DNA of 64,000 nucleotides from Enterobacter kobei (GCF_018323985.1 NZ_AP024590.1:2666001-2730000); one strand, 5' to 3'. Positions 8,433 to 17,141 are shown, counted from the first letter of the stretch. Notes: generated from the letters alone by a model not told the origin. A program made the numbers and translations.

Positions 8433-8651
8433 TCATTTATCGCAGAGAATTACATTAGAAGCTGCAGGCCCTTTTTCACGTTTATAAATCGTGTATTCAA
8501 CCTTCTGGCCTTCAAAAAGGGTCTTAAAGTCATCGCCCTGAAGGTCCGAAACATGCACAGAGATATCTTTACCTCCATCAAGAGGAGAGATGAAACCAAA
8601 CCCTTTATCTTCTTTAAACCATTTTACCAGGCCTCTGATTCTTGAGGACAT
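8433..8651 (-). CDS. Divergent CspA-family protein with altered RNP2
   Basis: A 72-residue cold-shock-domain protein starting M-S-S-R-I-R-G-L-V-K-W-F; the start is fixed by family length and a preceding G-rich element. RNP1 K-G-F-G-F-I is kept, but RNP2 reads I-S-V-H-V-S-D-L instead of V-F-V-H-F-S-A-I. Two aromatic residues that stack on RNA bases are therefore lost (Phe to Ser, Phe to Val). E. coli CspF and CspH are similarly divergent and not cold-inducible. RNA binding may be weakened or its specificity changed. A pseudogene copy is at 17142-17360. Confidence 0.85.
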   Translation of the reverse strand: MSSRIRGLVKWFKEDKGFGFISPLDGGKDISVHVSDLQGDDFKTLFEGQKVEYTIYKREKGPAASNVILCDK

Positions 8652-8893
8652 AATGACTCCCATTGCACATGATGTGGGTGATAATAAACCCATTATAAAA
8701 GTAGACTCAAAGAGAGTGACATCTGCACTCGCTCATGGCCTTGAAGATATTTAGACTACTAACGACCTTCGCCATTACTTTGAACTGATGATTTCATTAG
8801 GGCATGAATAGTAATAATAAGCAAAGAACTTTCTGTCCCGCATCTTTAATAATCAGCTTTGGGGCGAGTTTTGGGGAAAGGATGAGAAAAAGA

Positions 8894-8927
8894 AAAAGCC
8901 AACATAAATCTAAATCTATGTTGGCTT
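8894..8927 (-). terminator. icd terminator
   Basis: Minus-strand hairpin with 12-base arms (AAAGCCAACATA / TATGTTGGCTTT) followed by a T-rich tail, 20 bases past the stop of the icd remnant. It is the natural end of the original icd transcript. Confidence 0.85.
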
Positions 8928-8945
8928 TATATTACAAAAACAGTA

Positions 8946-9110
8946 TTACATGTGGCTGATGATCGCGTCACCAAACTCTGAACATTTCAGCAGTTTAGCG
9001 CCTTCCATCAGACGTTCGAAGTCATAGGTTACGGTCTTCGCGGCAATCGCGCCTTCCATACCTTTGACGATCAGGTCTGCGGCTTCGAACCATTCCATGT
9101 GACGCAGCAG
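8946..9110 (-). pseudogene. icd: Displaced 3' end of icd (isocitrate dehydrogenase), attachment-site scar
   Basis: The minus strand reads L-L-R-H-M, then A-A-D-L-I-V-K-G-M-E-G, then Y-D-F-E-R-L-M-E-G-A-K-L-L, ending near S-E-F-G-D-A-I-I and a stop. This is the C-terminal ~55 residues of NADP-isocitrate dehydrogenase. There is no start codon and no icd body: similarity stops at about 9110, where the next bases no longer match Icd. E. coli shows the same structure (icdC) at the far end of e14. Such elements integrate in the 3' part of icd and supply a replacement end to the working gene. Intact icd is expected at the other end of the element, beyond the right edge. Confidence 0.88.
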
Positions 9111-9133
9111 CACATACTTAAAAGCTTTTTTAC

Positions 9134-9153
9134 ATAATGATTTATATCATTAT
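9134..9153. repeat. Perfect inverted repeat beside the icd junction
   Basis: ATAATGAT-TTAT-ATCATTAT, 8-base arms with a 4-base loop, begins about 24 bases inside the junction. It could be a recombinase accessory site or an operator for the following gene. No function can be shown from sequence. Confidence 0.6.
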
Positions 9154-9242
9154 TTTATTTGAAATCGATTACCTTTACGTCAAAATACACTTGTGCTAAC
9201 TTTTTGATTAAATGAATTTATCGATTGGTTTTGGGGAACGAT

Positions 9243-9542
9243 ATGAGCTTTGAAATTAGTTTTTCATCACTTGACTCTGAGCACGTTTTGCTTTGCCCGT
9301 ACTGCAAGGGAACATATCTCAGGCACAGGAAAGTTGAGGTGTATGAACGACAAGAGGATGCCGCTATTGGTAATCATATAGTCGTTGAAAATGATGCAAC
9401 TACTATCGACGAAACCATGATTGGCAATCCCTCAGCACGCCGAAATGGGATGAGAATCTATTTTTCATGTGAGGACTGTTCTAAAGAACCGGTACTATCT
9501 ATCTCCCAACATAAGGGCGAAACATTCATGATCTTCAAGTAG
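9243..9542 (+). CDS. Zinc-ribbon hypothetical protein
   Basis: A 99-residue acidic protein with C-P-Y-C near residue 19 and C-E-D-C near residue 79, two cysteine pairs that could hold one zinc. Between them lies a hydrophilic insert rich in Asp/Glu/Asn. The ATG at 9243 is preferred over a TTG at 9225 because GGGGAA is six bases upstream. It is the first gene inside the icd junction. I do not recognise a named family. It is low in G+C like the flanking spacer, which suggests foreign origin. Confidence 0.72.
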   Translation: MSFEISFSSLDSEHVLLCPYCKGTYLRHRKVEVYERQEDAAIGNHIVVENDATTIDETMIGNPSARRNGMRIYFSCEDCSKEPVLSISQHKGETFMIFK

Positions 9543-9738
9543 GACTTCAAACCTTACTAATGCTTCCCTGCACACTTATGCAACACTCTTTAGAAACTAT
9601 GTGTAAATAGAGGATAACGATGTACAGGTTTAGTTTCAGACCTCTCATGTTTCAGGGTGCGATAGCCTGTACCGGTCACCGGAACTGACTACATTTGATA
9701 ATCCAGGAAAACAAGCCTGTCGGTAAAAACGCAGTGCG

Positions 9739-10629
9739 TCAGTTTCTTAATGCAGTGATGAGATAGTCCACCAGAGTCCTTATCCTGGCCGAAGGCCTGG
9801 GACCGGAAGGATAAACTGCAAATACTTTCAGAGGTTCAAGTTGATACTCGGGTAACACCTGAACCAGTCTGCCGTCCTGCCGCTCCTGAGCTGACATAAC
9901 GGTTGTGACGTTGGCTATGCCAAGCCCTGCCGTTACAGCAGCCAGAATACCTGGCGCGGCATCGATCCTGATCCTTCCATGCAACGTTATTACATGCGTG
10001 GTCCCTGCCTTAAACAGTTTTAGTGTGCTGTTGTCCCTAACTACGCCTGGCTCGTGAAGAATTACATCGTGAAACGCCAGATCTTCAGGCATTTTCGGTA
10101 CTCCCCGCCCTGCCAGGTATGCCGGTGATGCTACAAGCATTCGGGGCACAGAAGTAATCTGGCGGGCGCCGAACGTGGAATCTTCAAGCGTGCCCATTCG
10201 GATGGCTATGTCAACACCGGCCACCACAAGATTCTGCCGCTCATCCCGCATGGTGATTTCAATCTGTAGTTCAGGGTAACGCGCAAGAAATGCGGGCAAA
10301 ACGGGAATAATCGCTTTGCTGCCGTACATAACGGGTAGCGCAAGGCGAAGCGTACCACGGAGGGAATCAATACCCCGGGCAGCATCCTCCGCCTCCTTCA
10401 GGTTAGCCGCAGCATGGCGGGCCTTCTCCAGAAACACAGATCCTGCTTCAGTGAGCGTCATGTTGCGGGTCGTGCGCAGTAAAAGCTCCACGCCCAGTCG
10501 TGCTTCCAGCCCCGTGACGATGCGGGAAGCTGAGGGCTGTGAAAGTCCAAGCTCCCGTGCGGCTCGGGAGAAGCTGCCTGATTCAGCCACACGGATGAAT
10601 ACCTCGGTTTCAAGCCAGCGGTCACTCAT
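9739..10629 (-). CDS. LysR-family transcriptional regulator
   Basis: A 296-residue regulator. An N-terminal winged helix (1-60) contains S-F-S-R-A-A-R-E-L-G-L-S-Q-P-S-A-S-R, and the effector-binding domain spans about 90-290. It is divergent from a glutathione S-transferase gene with about 105 bp between the starts, the usual arrangement for a LysR protein controlling its neighbour. The inducer is unknown. It is close to the group annotated as AaeR/DhcR-like regulators, but I do not assign a name. Confidence 0.9.
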   Translation of the reverse strand: MSDRWLETEVFIRVAESGSFSRAARELGLSQPSASRIVTGLEARLGVELLLRTTRNMTLTEAGSVFLEKARHAAANLKEAEDAARGIDSLRGTLRLALPVMYGSKAIIPVLPAFLARYPELQIEITMRDERQNLVVAGVDIAIRMGTLEDSTFGARQITSVPRMLVASPAYLAGRGVPKMPEDLAFHDVILHEPGVVRDNSTLKLFKAGTTHVITLHGRIRIDAAPGILAAVTAGLGIANVTTVMSAQERQDGRLVQVLPEYQLEPLKVFAVYPSGPRPSARIRTLVDYLITALRN

Positions 10630-10734
10630 TCATATTCCAGATAACTGTTGTGCGTAAAGACGGTATTATTTTACCTGATGAATAAGTTTACTCTGAACCC
10701 GATGTAAAAACTAACATTGACAGTGAGTAAAATT

Positions 10735-11394
10735 ATGACCATCAAACTTTATGGCGATCCGGGTTCGGGCAGCCTTCGTCGTGTCACAACTGCCGCCGCA
10801 ATCATGGGTGTCAATATCGAACGTGTGAATATTGATTTGTTTAAGAGGGAAAGTCATACCCCTGAGTTTTTGAGCCTGAATCCACACGGCCTTACGCCTG
10901 TGCTTCAGGATGGCGATACCGTTATCTGGGAAGCGTCCGCCATTAACCTCTACCTGGCCGGGAAAACAGACTCCGGCCTGGCCGGGCGAACTCAGGCAGA
11001 GAAGCGGGAGGTTCTGCAATGGATGTTCTGGTCCGGGGAGCAATGGCGGATATACTCTACCCTTCTCTTCAACGAGTGGGCGGGTGAAACGTTTACGGGT
11101 CAGCCAAAGACCGATGCTGTCGTCCGGCTGGCAATGACCGCGCTTCGCAGCGCTGCGGAAGTTCTGGATCGCCATCTTATGACGCGTAATTTCATTGTTG
11201 GCGACGCCTTAACGCTGGCAGACATTGATATTGCCGCACCTTTCTCACAGTACAAGCGAACCGGGCCACCTTTTGCAGAATTCCCGCATCTGGTCGCCTG
11301 GCATCAGCGCCTGCTCGAGACCGTGCCTGCATGGGCTGCCACCCGCGATGAAGTGGAACGGCGGATAATCGGAGTACTCCGCACCGTAAGCTAA
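10735..11394 (+). CDS. Glutathione S-transferase family protein
   Basis: A 219-residue two-domain protein. Residues 1-80 form a thioredoxin-like domain with a G-S-G-S-L-R-R-V segment at the usual catalytic Ser position, N-P-H-G-L-T-P-V-L (cis-Pro) and E-A-S-A-I-N-L-Y-L (gamma-glutamyl contact). Residues 90-215 form the helical domain. It should conjugate glutathione to an electrophile or act as a related reductase. The ATG at 10735 is used instead of a TTG 18 bases earlier because family proteins begin M-x-I-K-L-Y-G. Divergent from the LysR gene, which probably regulates it. Confidence 0.9.
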   Translation: MTIKLYGDPGSGSLRRVTTAAAIMGVNIERVNIDLFKRESHTPEFLSLNPHGLTPVLQDGDTVIWEASAINLYLAGKTDSGLAGRTQAEKREVLQWMFWSGEQWRIYSTLLFNEWAGETFTGQPKTDAVVRLAMTALRSAAEVLDRHLMTRNFIVGDALTLADIDIAAPFSQYKRTGPPFAEFPHLVAWHQRLLETVPAWAATRDEVERRIIGVLRTVS

Positions 11395-11828
11395 ACATAA
11401 CCAGGACAAAAATTCTGCAGCCGCCAGCCTTAAATACAGTGAGTGCGTGGCGGCTCAGCGAAGAGAGTGAAGAAGAAGTACTGATACCAGGAAATGTCCG
11501 TTTCTCGCTCAAAGCGGACCCTTATACCTTTAAAACGCATGACCTGCGTTTCCTGTTACTCTGTATGCCCCATGTGTTTATCCATGACCATCTGGTACTC
11601 CGCTCTTACCCGGATCCGCTACTACGACGTTAACTCGCACGGTGGCGGCACCCGAGTTGAGTGTTCACGCGCGAAATGGACATTTCTGGTCGGGGTTGGT
11701 TCAGGGCATTGGGCCGCTTCGTGGCAGTAGCGGCCATAGCCGGCGTTATATAACTTCATCTTTATCGCTTTCCGTTTGCATTACACTTAAAAACAAGAAC
11801 AACCCCACTAATTTTGAAGGGATAGTGC
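11395..11828. other. Intergenic region without a supported gene
   Basis: 434 bp. Several short open frames overlap here but none has a domain, a good start or consistent codon use. The repeated phrases around GTCCG...CGGAC and GAAATGGACATTTC suggest an old degraded gene. Nothing firmer can be said. Confidence 0.5.
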
Positions 11829-12617
11829 ATGTCTGGCATGGATTTATCCAAAATGGGCACGGCCAGGGTCGTGCAGAAAACCAGCGATTGTGGTCAGATA
11901 ATTATTGAAAAGTGGCCTGTCAGCGACGTTGAGTGGGCCTTTTATCACTCCGCGGCTACAGCGCTTAATCACGCAGAGGTTGCCACTCCTGCAATATTGT
12001 CTGCTGATGCCACCTTACGCCAGTTAACGATGGAGTATATTCCTCACCAGGTCGAACAGGCCAGTGTGGCAAATGACGATGCCATAGCGATGCTGGGGCG
12101 TCTGCATCGCTATCCTGCGGATCCTGAATGGCTTTATCACACACATGCATGGACAGAAAAAGCGCTGGAAAACGCTATCGCGATCCTGGCGCTACCTGAA
12201 AAAAGTGCACAGCGGCTATGGCAGTTTCAGGAGTGTGGTAATGCGTTATTTGGTTACCAGAGCCTGATTTCAGGCGACAGCAATGCAGGCAACTGGGGAA
12301 GACGAGAAAACGGTGACGTCGTGCTTTTCGACTGGGAAAGGTTTGGCAAAGGCAGTCCGGCTATCGACCTGGCGCCCCTGATAAAGGGAATGGGAACTAA
12401 ACAAACGTTTTTGGATCTTTCAGAACGCTATTGCCAGCTCTCCTCCCACCAGAATAGCAAGGCGCTGGCCAGAGAAATTGCTATTGCCAAAGCCTGGATT
12501 GTCACGGAAGTGATTGTCCTGCTTCATATGCGGCAAAAGACAGCATTCCCCATCTATCTGAACTGGTACAGAGAACACCTTCCCGACTGGCTAGACAACG
12601 TCGAAAAAATGTTATGA
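11829..12617 (+). CDS. Aminoglycoside-phosphotransferase-fold kinase
   Basis: A 262-residue protein with the APH/choline-kinase C-lobe. The catalytic-loop motif is S-G-D-S-N-A-G-N-W near residue 157 (normal form H-G-D-x-H-x-x-N), then L-F-D-W-E-R-F-G for the metal-binding Asp. The catalytic Asp and the Asn are present, but the first His is Ser. Relatives phosphorylate small hydroxylated molecules such as sugars, choline or antibiotics. A resistance role cannot be inferred. It stands alone between GST and AraC genes with a short AGGG element before the ATG. Confidence 0.75.
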   Translation: MSGMDLSKMGTARVVQKTSDCGQIIIEKWPVSDVEWAFYHSAATALNHAEVATPAILSADATLRQLTMEYIPHQVEQASVANDDAIAMLGRLHRYPADPEWLYHTHAWTEKALENAIAILALPEKSAQRLWQFQECGNALFGYQSLISGDSNAGNWGRRENGDVVLFDWERFGKGSPAIDLAPLIKGMGTKQTFLDLSERYCQLSSHQNSKALAREIAIAKAWIVTEVIVLLHMRQKTAFPIYLNWYREHLPDWLDNVEKML

Positions 12618-12796
12618 AGCGTGCGTTTTAACATTCGGTGCTTTTGATAAATGTCTGCACCTCACTCCTGGTGGATCTTCAGTTCAGTTAGCTAAATCCG
12701 GTTCGTGCCAGAAGCAGATGTAACGGGTAAATGGTAGCGTCGACAACTCGGAATCACGATATAACCGATCTATAACAGGAAGCACCGCCTTATTAT

Positions 12797-13792
12797 TCAG
12801 AGCGTATTCTTCAGAAAGTCGCCGCGACTGGCTCCCGGCGAGTGCCCATTTATACGCTTGAAAGCCCGGCTGAACGCAGCCTGAGAGGTATAGCCCAGGC
12901 GCTGGGCTACAACATCGATCGTAAGCTTCTCGTGACTGAGCCACTGCCTGGCGAGACGCATCCTGAACTCTGTAGCATAACGCAGTGGCGGAACGCCAAT
13001 TGTCATCTTAAATCGATCTGCAAAAACAGAACGCGATACATGCGACTCCGCAGCCAGTTCGGCAACAGTCCACTCTTTGCCGGGCTGGCGGTGTATAGCC
13101 AGTATGGCCCGGGCAAGACGCGGGTCACGCAATGCCGCAACAAGGCCGGATGCGCTCTCACAGTCAGATTCAATCCATCCGCGTACAATCATCGCGGCGG
13201 CTACCTCGGCAAGCCGTGCCATAATGCCGGCAAATCCAATACGTCCGGCGCATATTTCGCCTTTCATGGCAGACAGGATCGGTACCAGGCCTGGATAGCT
13301 CTGCCCGTTGGGGCTTGTATTCGCCACCATAACCTCCGGCATCAGTCTGCCGAGTCCCTCCATGCCGCCGAGATCGAATTCCATGCAGCCGTAAAATAGC
13401 ACTACGCTTGGCGTCGGGTGGGTACTGGGGCACGTATCAACTCCACTAACAGCTTCCCCCAGCGGCGCTGCGGCGTAATTATCGATCTGTTGAAAAACCG
13501 CCCGGGGTTCTGAAAGCAGTTGATGATGCCGCCCGTGCGGCATTAATACTGCACTACCTGCAGCCAGTTCGTGAAGCACACCATCATTAGTACGTAAAAA
13601 GGCTGTGCCGACGGCCAGGTAATGAAAATAAGCGTGTCCTGGCCTGTCATCAAAACCCAGTCCAAAAGAGGGTCCGGTCTGAACACGGCGATACTGAACA
13701 CCGCGCAGACGCATGCCCGTCAATAACTCACTTATGAGATCAGACGACAGGGCGAATTGTTGTTTTTCGGTCATGTCAGGAGTTTCGAGCAT
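12797..13792 (-). CDS. AraC-family regulator with cupin sensor
   Basis: A 331-residue regulator. An N-terminal cupin-type ligand domain (about 20-200) contains an H-G-R-H-H segment, and a C-terminal double helix-turn-helix (about 225-325) includes H-V-S-R-S-V-F-A-D-R-F and G-Y-T-S-Q-A-A-F-S-R-A-F. It is divergent from an MFS exporter gene, with 82 bp between starts, so it probably controls that gene. A second Met at 13774 is an alternative start; neither has a clear ribosome-binding site. Confidence 0.9.
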   Translation of the reverse strand: MLETPDMTEKQQFALSSDLISELLTGMRLRGVQYRRVQTGPSFGLGFDDRPGHAYFHYLAVGTAFLRTNDGVLHELAAGSAVLMPHGRHHQLLSEPRAVFQQIDNYAAAPLGEAVSGVDTCPSTHPTPSVVLFYGCMEFDLGGMEGLGRLMPEVMVANTSPNGQSYPGLVPILSAMKGEICAGRIGFAGIMARLAEVAAAMIVRGWIESDCESASGLVAALRDPRLARAILAIHRQPGKEWTVAELAAESHVSRSVFADRFKMTIGVPPLRYATEFRMRLARQWLSHEKLTIDVVAQRLGYTSQAAFSRAFKRINGHSPGASRGDFLKNTL

Positions 13793-13874
13793 AATTTAGA
13801 GAGTTTGCATCATAGATCGTCCTGAGGATCGGCGCTAGGCTTTTGGCTGTGATTATTATCTAGGGATATGCAAG

Positions 13875-15113
13875 ATGAGAAATGATGTGAATAGCTCTGC
13901 GTCAGAGGCTGCGACTGAAAATGAACCAAAAAAAGCAGCATGGACTGCTGTTTTTTCCCTCGCAATGGGCGTCTTTGGCTTGCTTACGGCCGAATACCTT
14001 CCTGCCAGTTTGCTGACGCCTATGGCTTCTGATCTTCATGTATCGGAGGCCCTTGCTGGTCAGGCCGTGACCGTGACTGCTGTTGTGGCTTTGTTTGCTG
14101 GCCTGCTCGTGCCTGGTATGACTCGCAGATTTGACAGAAGAGTAGTCTTATTGAGCTTCACCGGGCTGATGATTGCCTCTAATCTGCTCGTAGCATTTTC
14201 TTCCAGCCTGACCATTCTGTTAACTATGCGATTACTTCTGGGCGTTGCTCTGGGGGGGTTTTGGAGTATGGCCGCGGCCGTGACGATGCGCCTGGTTCCG
14301 GCCAGACTCGTTCCCCGCGCCTTATCCTTTATCTTCAGCGGGATTGCCGTAGGCACCGTGGTTTCGGTACCGCTGGGAAGTTATCTGGGTGGCCTCTATG
14401 GTTGGCGTAGCGCCTTTATAGCAGCAACCGCGGTTGGCGTGCTGACATTAATCATCCAGTTATTCACTCTTCCGCGTATGGCACCGCGTAAAACGGTAAG
14501 AACAGCCTCGGTAATTGAGTTACTCAGAAGACCTAGTATCGCGCCGGGAATGATAGGGTGCGTGCTCGCCCACACGGGCCAGTACGCACTGTTTACCTAT
14601 ATTCGTCCGGCTCTCGAAAGTGTTGTCCCTATTGATGTGAACAGTTTGTCTTTAATGTTACTTGGGTTTGGTATCGCCAATTTCGTCGGAACGCTACTGG
14701 CCGGATGGCTGATGGAATATAGCCTGCGTACCACCCTGGTATTGATGCCTGCATTAGTGGGCATAGCGGCGTTCTTCATGATTTGGCTTCCTGTTCAAAT
14801 AACCGGATTGATGTTTCTCATCGTGCTGTGGGGTCTGGCATTTGGTGGCGTCCCGGTAGCCTGGTCTAACTGGGTGACGCGTGCTGTGCCAGATCAGGCA
14901 GAAACAGCCGGGGGTATGGTGGTTGCATCCGTACAATCCTCAATCGCTGCCGGGGCTGCATTAGGTGGACTCGTATTTGGATTCAGTGGCGTAACGGGCG
15001 TTTTTACTACCGCAGGTAGCGTGATGTTGATAGCAGCTCTTTTTATCGGCCTGAAGGTGAGGGTTGAGCTGCAACGGCACGGGCAGCCTGAAAAGCCGGT
15101 AACACATTTTTAA
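13875..15113 (+). CDS. Major facilitator superfamily transporter (drug/metabolite efflux type)
   Basis: A 412-residue inner-membrane protein with about twelve hydrophobic segments starting at residue 25. It has the MFS loop 2-3 basic pattern P-G-M-T-R-R-F-D-R-R near residue 80 and the drug:H+ antiporter-1 feature of a Gly/Pro-rich helix 5. Relatives are sugar-efflux and purine/drug exporters driven by the proton gradient. The substrate is unknown. Partner AraC gene divergent upstream. No terminator is obvious after the stop. Confidence 0.88.
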   Translation: MRNDVNSSASEAATENEPKKAAWTAVFSLAMGVFGLLTAEYLPASLLTPMASDLHVSEALAGQAVTVTAVVALFAGLLVPGMTRRFDRRVVLLSFTGLMIASNLLVAFSSSLTILLTMRLLLGVALGGFWSMAAAVTMRLVPARLVPRALSFIFSGIAVGTVVSVPLGSYLGGLYGWRSAFIAATAVGVLTLIIQLFTLPRMAPRKTVRTASVIELLRRPSIAPGMIGCVLAHTGQYALFTYIRPALESVVPIDVNSLSLMLLGFGIANFVGTLLAGWLMEYSLRTTLVLMPALVGIAAFFMIWLPVQITGLMFLIVLWGLAFGGVPVAWSNWVTRAVPDQAETAGGMVVASVQSSIAAGAALGGLVFGFSGVTGVFTTAGSVMLIAALFIGLKVRVELQRHGQPEKPVTHF

Positions 15114-15500
15114 CTTAAGTTTAAGTGAGCCGCAAAATAATGCCTATGCGTAAGTGGCGCCATATGAGCCAACCCAATTAAAATATCACTACAGTAAGAT
15201 AAAACATAAGCAAATTAAAAAGGACTGTCATCATCCTTGCTTTTTTAAGAAACGCTTACATAACAATCGTTTTTTCCTTGGGGCAGTAATACCGAATAAT
15301 GCTGCATGAAGCAGTAAACACTGAGTAGAACGAAGCGCAAAGTTCCTTTCATTACTTTAAGAGTCGCTCCATTTTTAAGAAACTTGGGGCATTTTTTAAT
15401 TAAAACCATATGCTTTTCGTTTGAACGATAGTCAGATACATCCTTATACTATCAAAAAAGATGATACAGTGTATTAAGATTATCACTGAGGTTAAATATC
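15114..15500. other. AT-rich intergenic region and possible cold-shock leader
   Basis: 387 bp with no gene seen. The last part precedes a YmcF/YnfQ-like gene, whose E. coli relatives lie in long cold-shock leader RNAs, so this may be transcribed leader. Confidence 0.35.
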
Positions 15501-15689
15501 ATTCTAAACATCACATTTCAATGCCCAGCCTGTGGCTGTAAACAATTTTTTTTCACTTTTTTCAGCGCAGAAAAATCCACTCCATATGGGGCGATGTGTT
15601 CTTCATGTAGTACCCGCCTGTTAATACGCTCTTGCATCCCCGGCCACCTTGACCCCATCAAAAATATGGTCACACAAAGACTCGAATAG
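15501..15689 (+). CDS. YmcF/YnfQ-like cold-shock zinc-ribbon protein with non-AUG start
   Basis: Read directly from the bases: a 62-codon frame with no ATG near its beginning. The product starts (ATT) L-N-I-T-F-Q-C-P-A-C-G and has a second pair C-S-S-C at residues 33-36, preceded by P-Y-G-A-M. E. coli YmcF and YnfQ have 62 residues with C-P-C-C then P-L-G-A-K-C-I-F-C at matching places. The ATT at 15501 gives exactly 62 residues and has GAGG at 15488-15491, nine bases upstream; the ATC at 15498 is an alternative. The E. coli relatives are reported to start at a non-AUG codon. Function is unknown. An antisense open frame over the same bases is rejected. Confidence 0.7.
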   Translation: MLNITFQCPACGCKQFFFTFFSAEKSTPYGAMCSSCSTRLLIRSCIPGHLDPIKNMVTQRLE

Positions 15690-15754
15690 CTTTGAAGCAC
15701 CCTTTTAGGTGTTTTTTACTGAATGAATGAATATACTTACTAGAAATGGAGATG

Positions 15755-15952
15755 TTACTGAGGGTTGAATTTTATTTTTTCCAGTGCGGAGAGATATAAC
15801 TCCACCTCATCAACTGAAGAACTACTTTCATATTTCTCGATATATAAATCTGTCAGGTATTGTTCTAACATTGACCTGCTGAATTTTTCACGCGGTTGCG
15901 TTTCAAGAAGGAAAATTATAGCTTCCCCAATGATTATATTCTCATTTTTCAT
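15755..15952 (-). CDS. Small YcgZ/YmgA/AriR-like connector protein
   Basis: A 65-residue helical acidic protein. It contains I-I-G-E-A-I-I-F-L-L, a loop, F-S-R-S-M-L-E-Q-Y-L and a final helix Y-L-S-A-L-E-K-I. The helix-loop-helix spacing follows the YcgZ-YmgA-AriR family, which in E. coli acts downstream of BluR/BluF and feeds the Rcs biofilm pathway. Similarity is weak and judged by pattern. A GGATGC element precedes the ATG. The E. coli genes also lie a short way downstream of icd, which supports the reading. Confidence 0.55.
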   Translation of the reverse strand: MKNENIIIGEAIIFLLETQPREKFSRSMLEQYLTDLYIEKYESSSSVDEVELYLSALEKIKFNPQ

Positions 15953-16382
15953 AGCATCCTCTTGGCTAGAAACATCAATGTTTCGAACCTAAAGAAAAAT
16001 GAAGAATAATCGGTAGGTTAGACAGAACCCTAATTATAGCACACCCATTCAAACATGGTAAAATTTAACTATTTAGGATGAAATATTTTTCCCGAACTAA
16101 TGGTATGTCAGTTTGAAAAATATGCTAAGATAGCTTGTAATCGTTCAGGCCATATCCATTGAAAAGTTTCCTACCTAAAAATCGAATGGGTACATCGCAT
16201 CTTCAATGAACTGGCTATAGGGCTCTGACTCGTTTTACCCGGGCTCAATGCTGTTGCGCGAAGAGTAGCGTATATTCACGACTTATCGCATGGAGTTATA
16301 GAGCATTGGTGCAACAAGTATAAAACTTAAGCGGTAGTATTCATGATGGAATGACCTGCTTACCAGTGTAGCAAAGGAAAAA
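15953..16382. other. Intergenic region, no gene seen
   Basis: 430 bp, AT-rich, between two divergent small connector-type genes. It probably holds their promoters. No conserved domain, hairpin or long frame is evident. Confidence 0.4.
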
Positions 16383-16664
16383 ATGTCAAAAAAAACATCT
16401 AACTACTCTGAATTAGCGATCAAAAACCTAAATACTATGGACGCCGACCAACCCGTTTTACCTATAGTTCTTGTACCAGAATACAGCGGTGCAGAAGAAG
16501 CTATCGGTGCATTATCCGCGGAGTTAATCAAGTCTGGTAAGACTCTGAGCATCGAAGAACTTCAGTTGATTATCATTGTCAAGCTGAAGCTATCAACTGA
16601 AATAGTCCAACAAAATATTTTACGGGAAGCATTAATTATGATAACGAACAAAACGTTACTATGA
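16383..16664 (+). CDS. AriR/YmgB-family biofilm and acid-resistance regulator
   Basis: A 93-residue protein. A disordered first third is followed by E-E-A-I-G-A-L-S-A-E-L-I-K-S-G-K-x-L-S and L-R-E-A-L-I-M-I, matching the helical YmgB/AriR fold (compare A-V-L-G-Q-A-V and I-R-K-T-L-E-I-V in E. coli AriR). Family members are small dimeric helical proteins linked to Rcs-controlled biofilm and acid resistance. AAAGGAAAAA lies directly before the ATG. It is next to a decayed ynfU copy. Confidence 0.7.
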   Translation: MSKKTSNYSELAIKNLNTMDADQPVLPIVLVPEYSGAEEAIGALSAELIKSGKTLSIEELQLIIIVKLKLSTEIVQQNILREALIMITNKTLL

Positions 16665-16719
16665 GCATAATCACTATACATAACTCTACTGAATGCGCTT
16701 CCCCCGAAAGCGAAGCATT

Positions 16720-16814
16720 ACTGTTCAAAGGATTCATAGCATAGTTTTAGCCGTGTCCAAAAAGGTGAGCAACTCGTCTGTCCGTTCTGCAGCACTTGTT
16801 TCAGTTCAAAATGA
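16720..16814 (+). pseudogene. Decayed 3' part of a ynfU copy
   Basis: Aligns with 8019-8105 (shared GTTCAAAGGA, then TAGCCGTGTCCAAAAAGG, then CTCGTCTGTCCGTTCTGCAG). The 5' half with the first Cys pair is replaced by unrelated sequence, and insertions shift the frame. No start remains. It is part of the duplicated ynfU-csp block. Confidence 0.75.
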
Positions 16815-17141
16815 TAGTAAAAGCGTTCATACAGAACTAAAGACTGTTGTAAAAATTTTATGCCCCCGCACCAATAACGATTTGGGAAGTGATTAATAAA
16901 TTTGAAAATATGATACGGTGTTGGTTCGCCTAATCCTCAGACGTAATCTGCCCTTTGAAAAGATTGTAGGCCTCTGCTTTGATAATTCATGTGTGAGATC
17001 TGCTTCGCAAGTTTATGGCCAATAACTTTTTAAGCTGTAGAAGATGTTGGTCTTGTTAAAATACTTTTCATTTCTATTGCTCTGGTAATTGTTCAGCATT
17101 CTCCGGAGTGCATCCCTAAGCATTACCCCAGACACACCGAT

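Larger units (their letters stand above)
8019..8830. repeat. ynfU-csp block, copy 1 (intact)
   Basis: About 810 bp that align with 16720-17530 in the same orientation and gene order (3' part of ynfU, spacer, minus-strand csp, upstream region). Copy 1 has open genes. Copy 2 has substitutions and nonsense codons, so this copy is the conserved one. Confidence 0.8.

Noticed and set aside
11439..11908. Three overlapping plus-strand frames after the GST gene
   Set aside because: Mutually overlapping, no motifs, Arg/Ser-rich composition typical of chance frames.
15518..15700. 60-codon minus-strand frame
   Set aside because: It overlaps the ymcF-like frame, which has conserved Cys pairs and the exact family length; the antisense frame has no motif.
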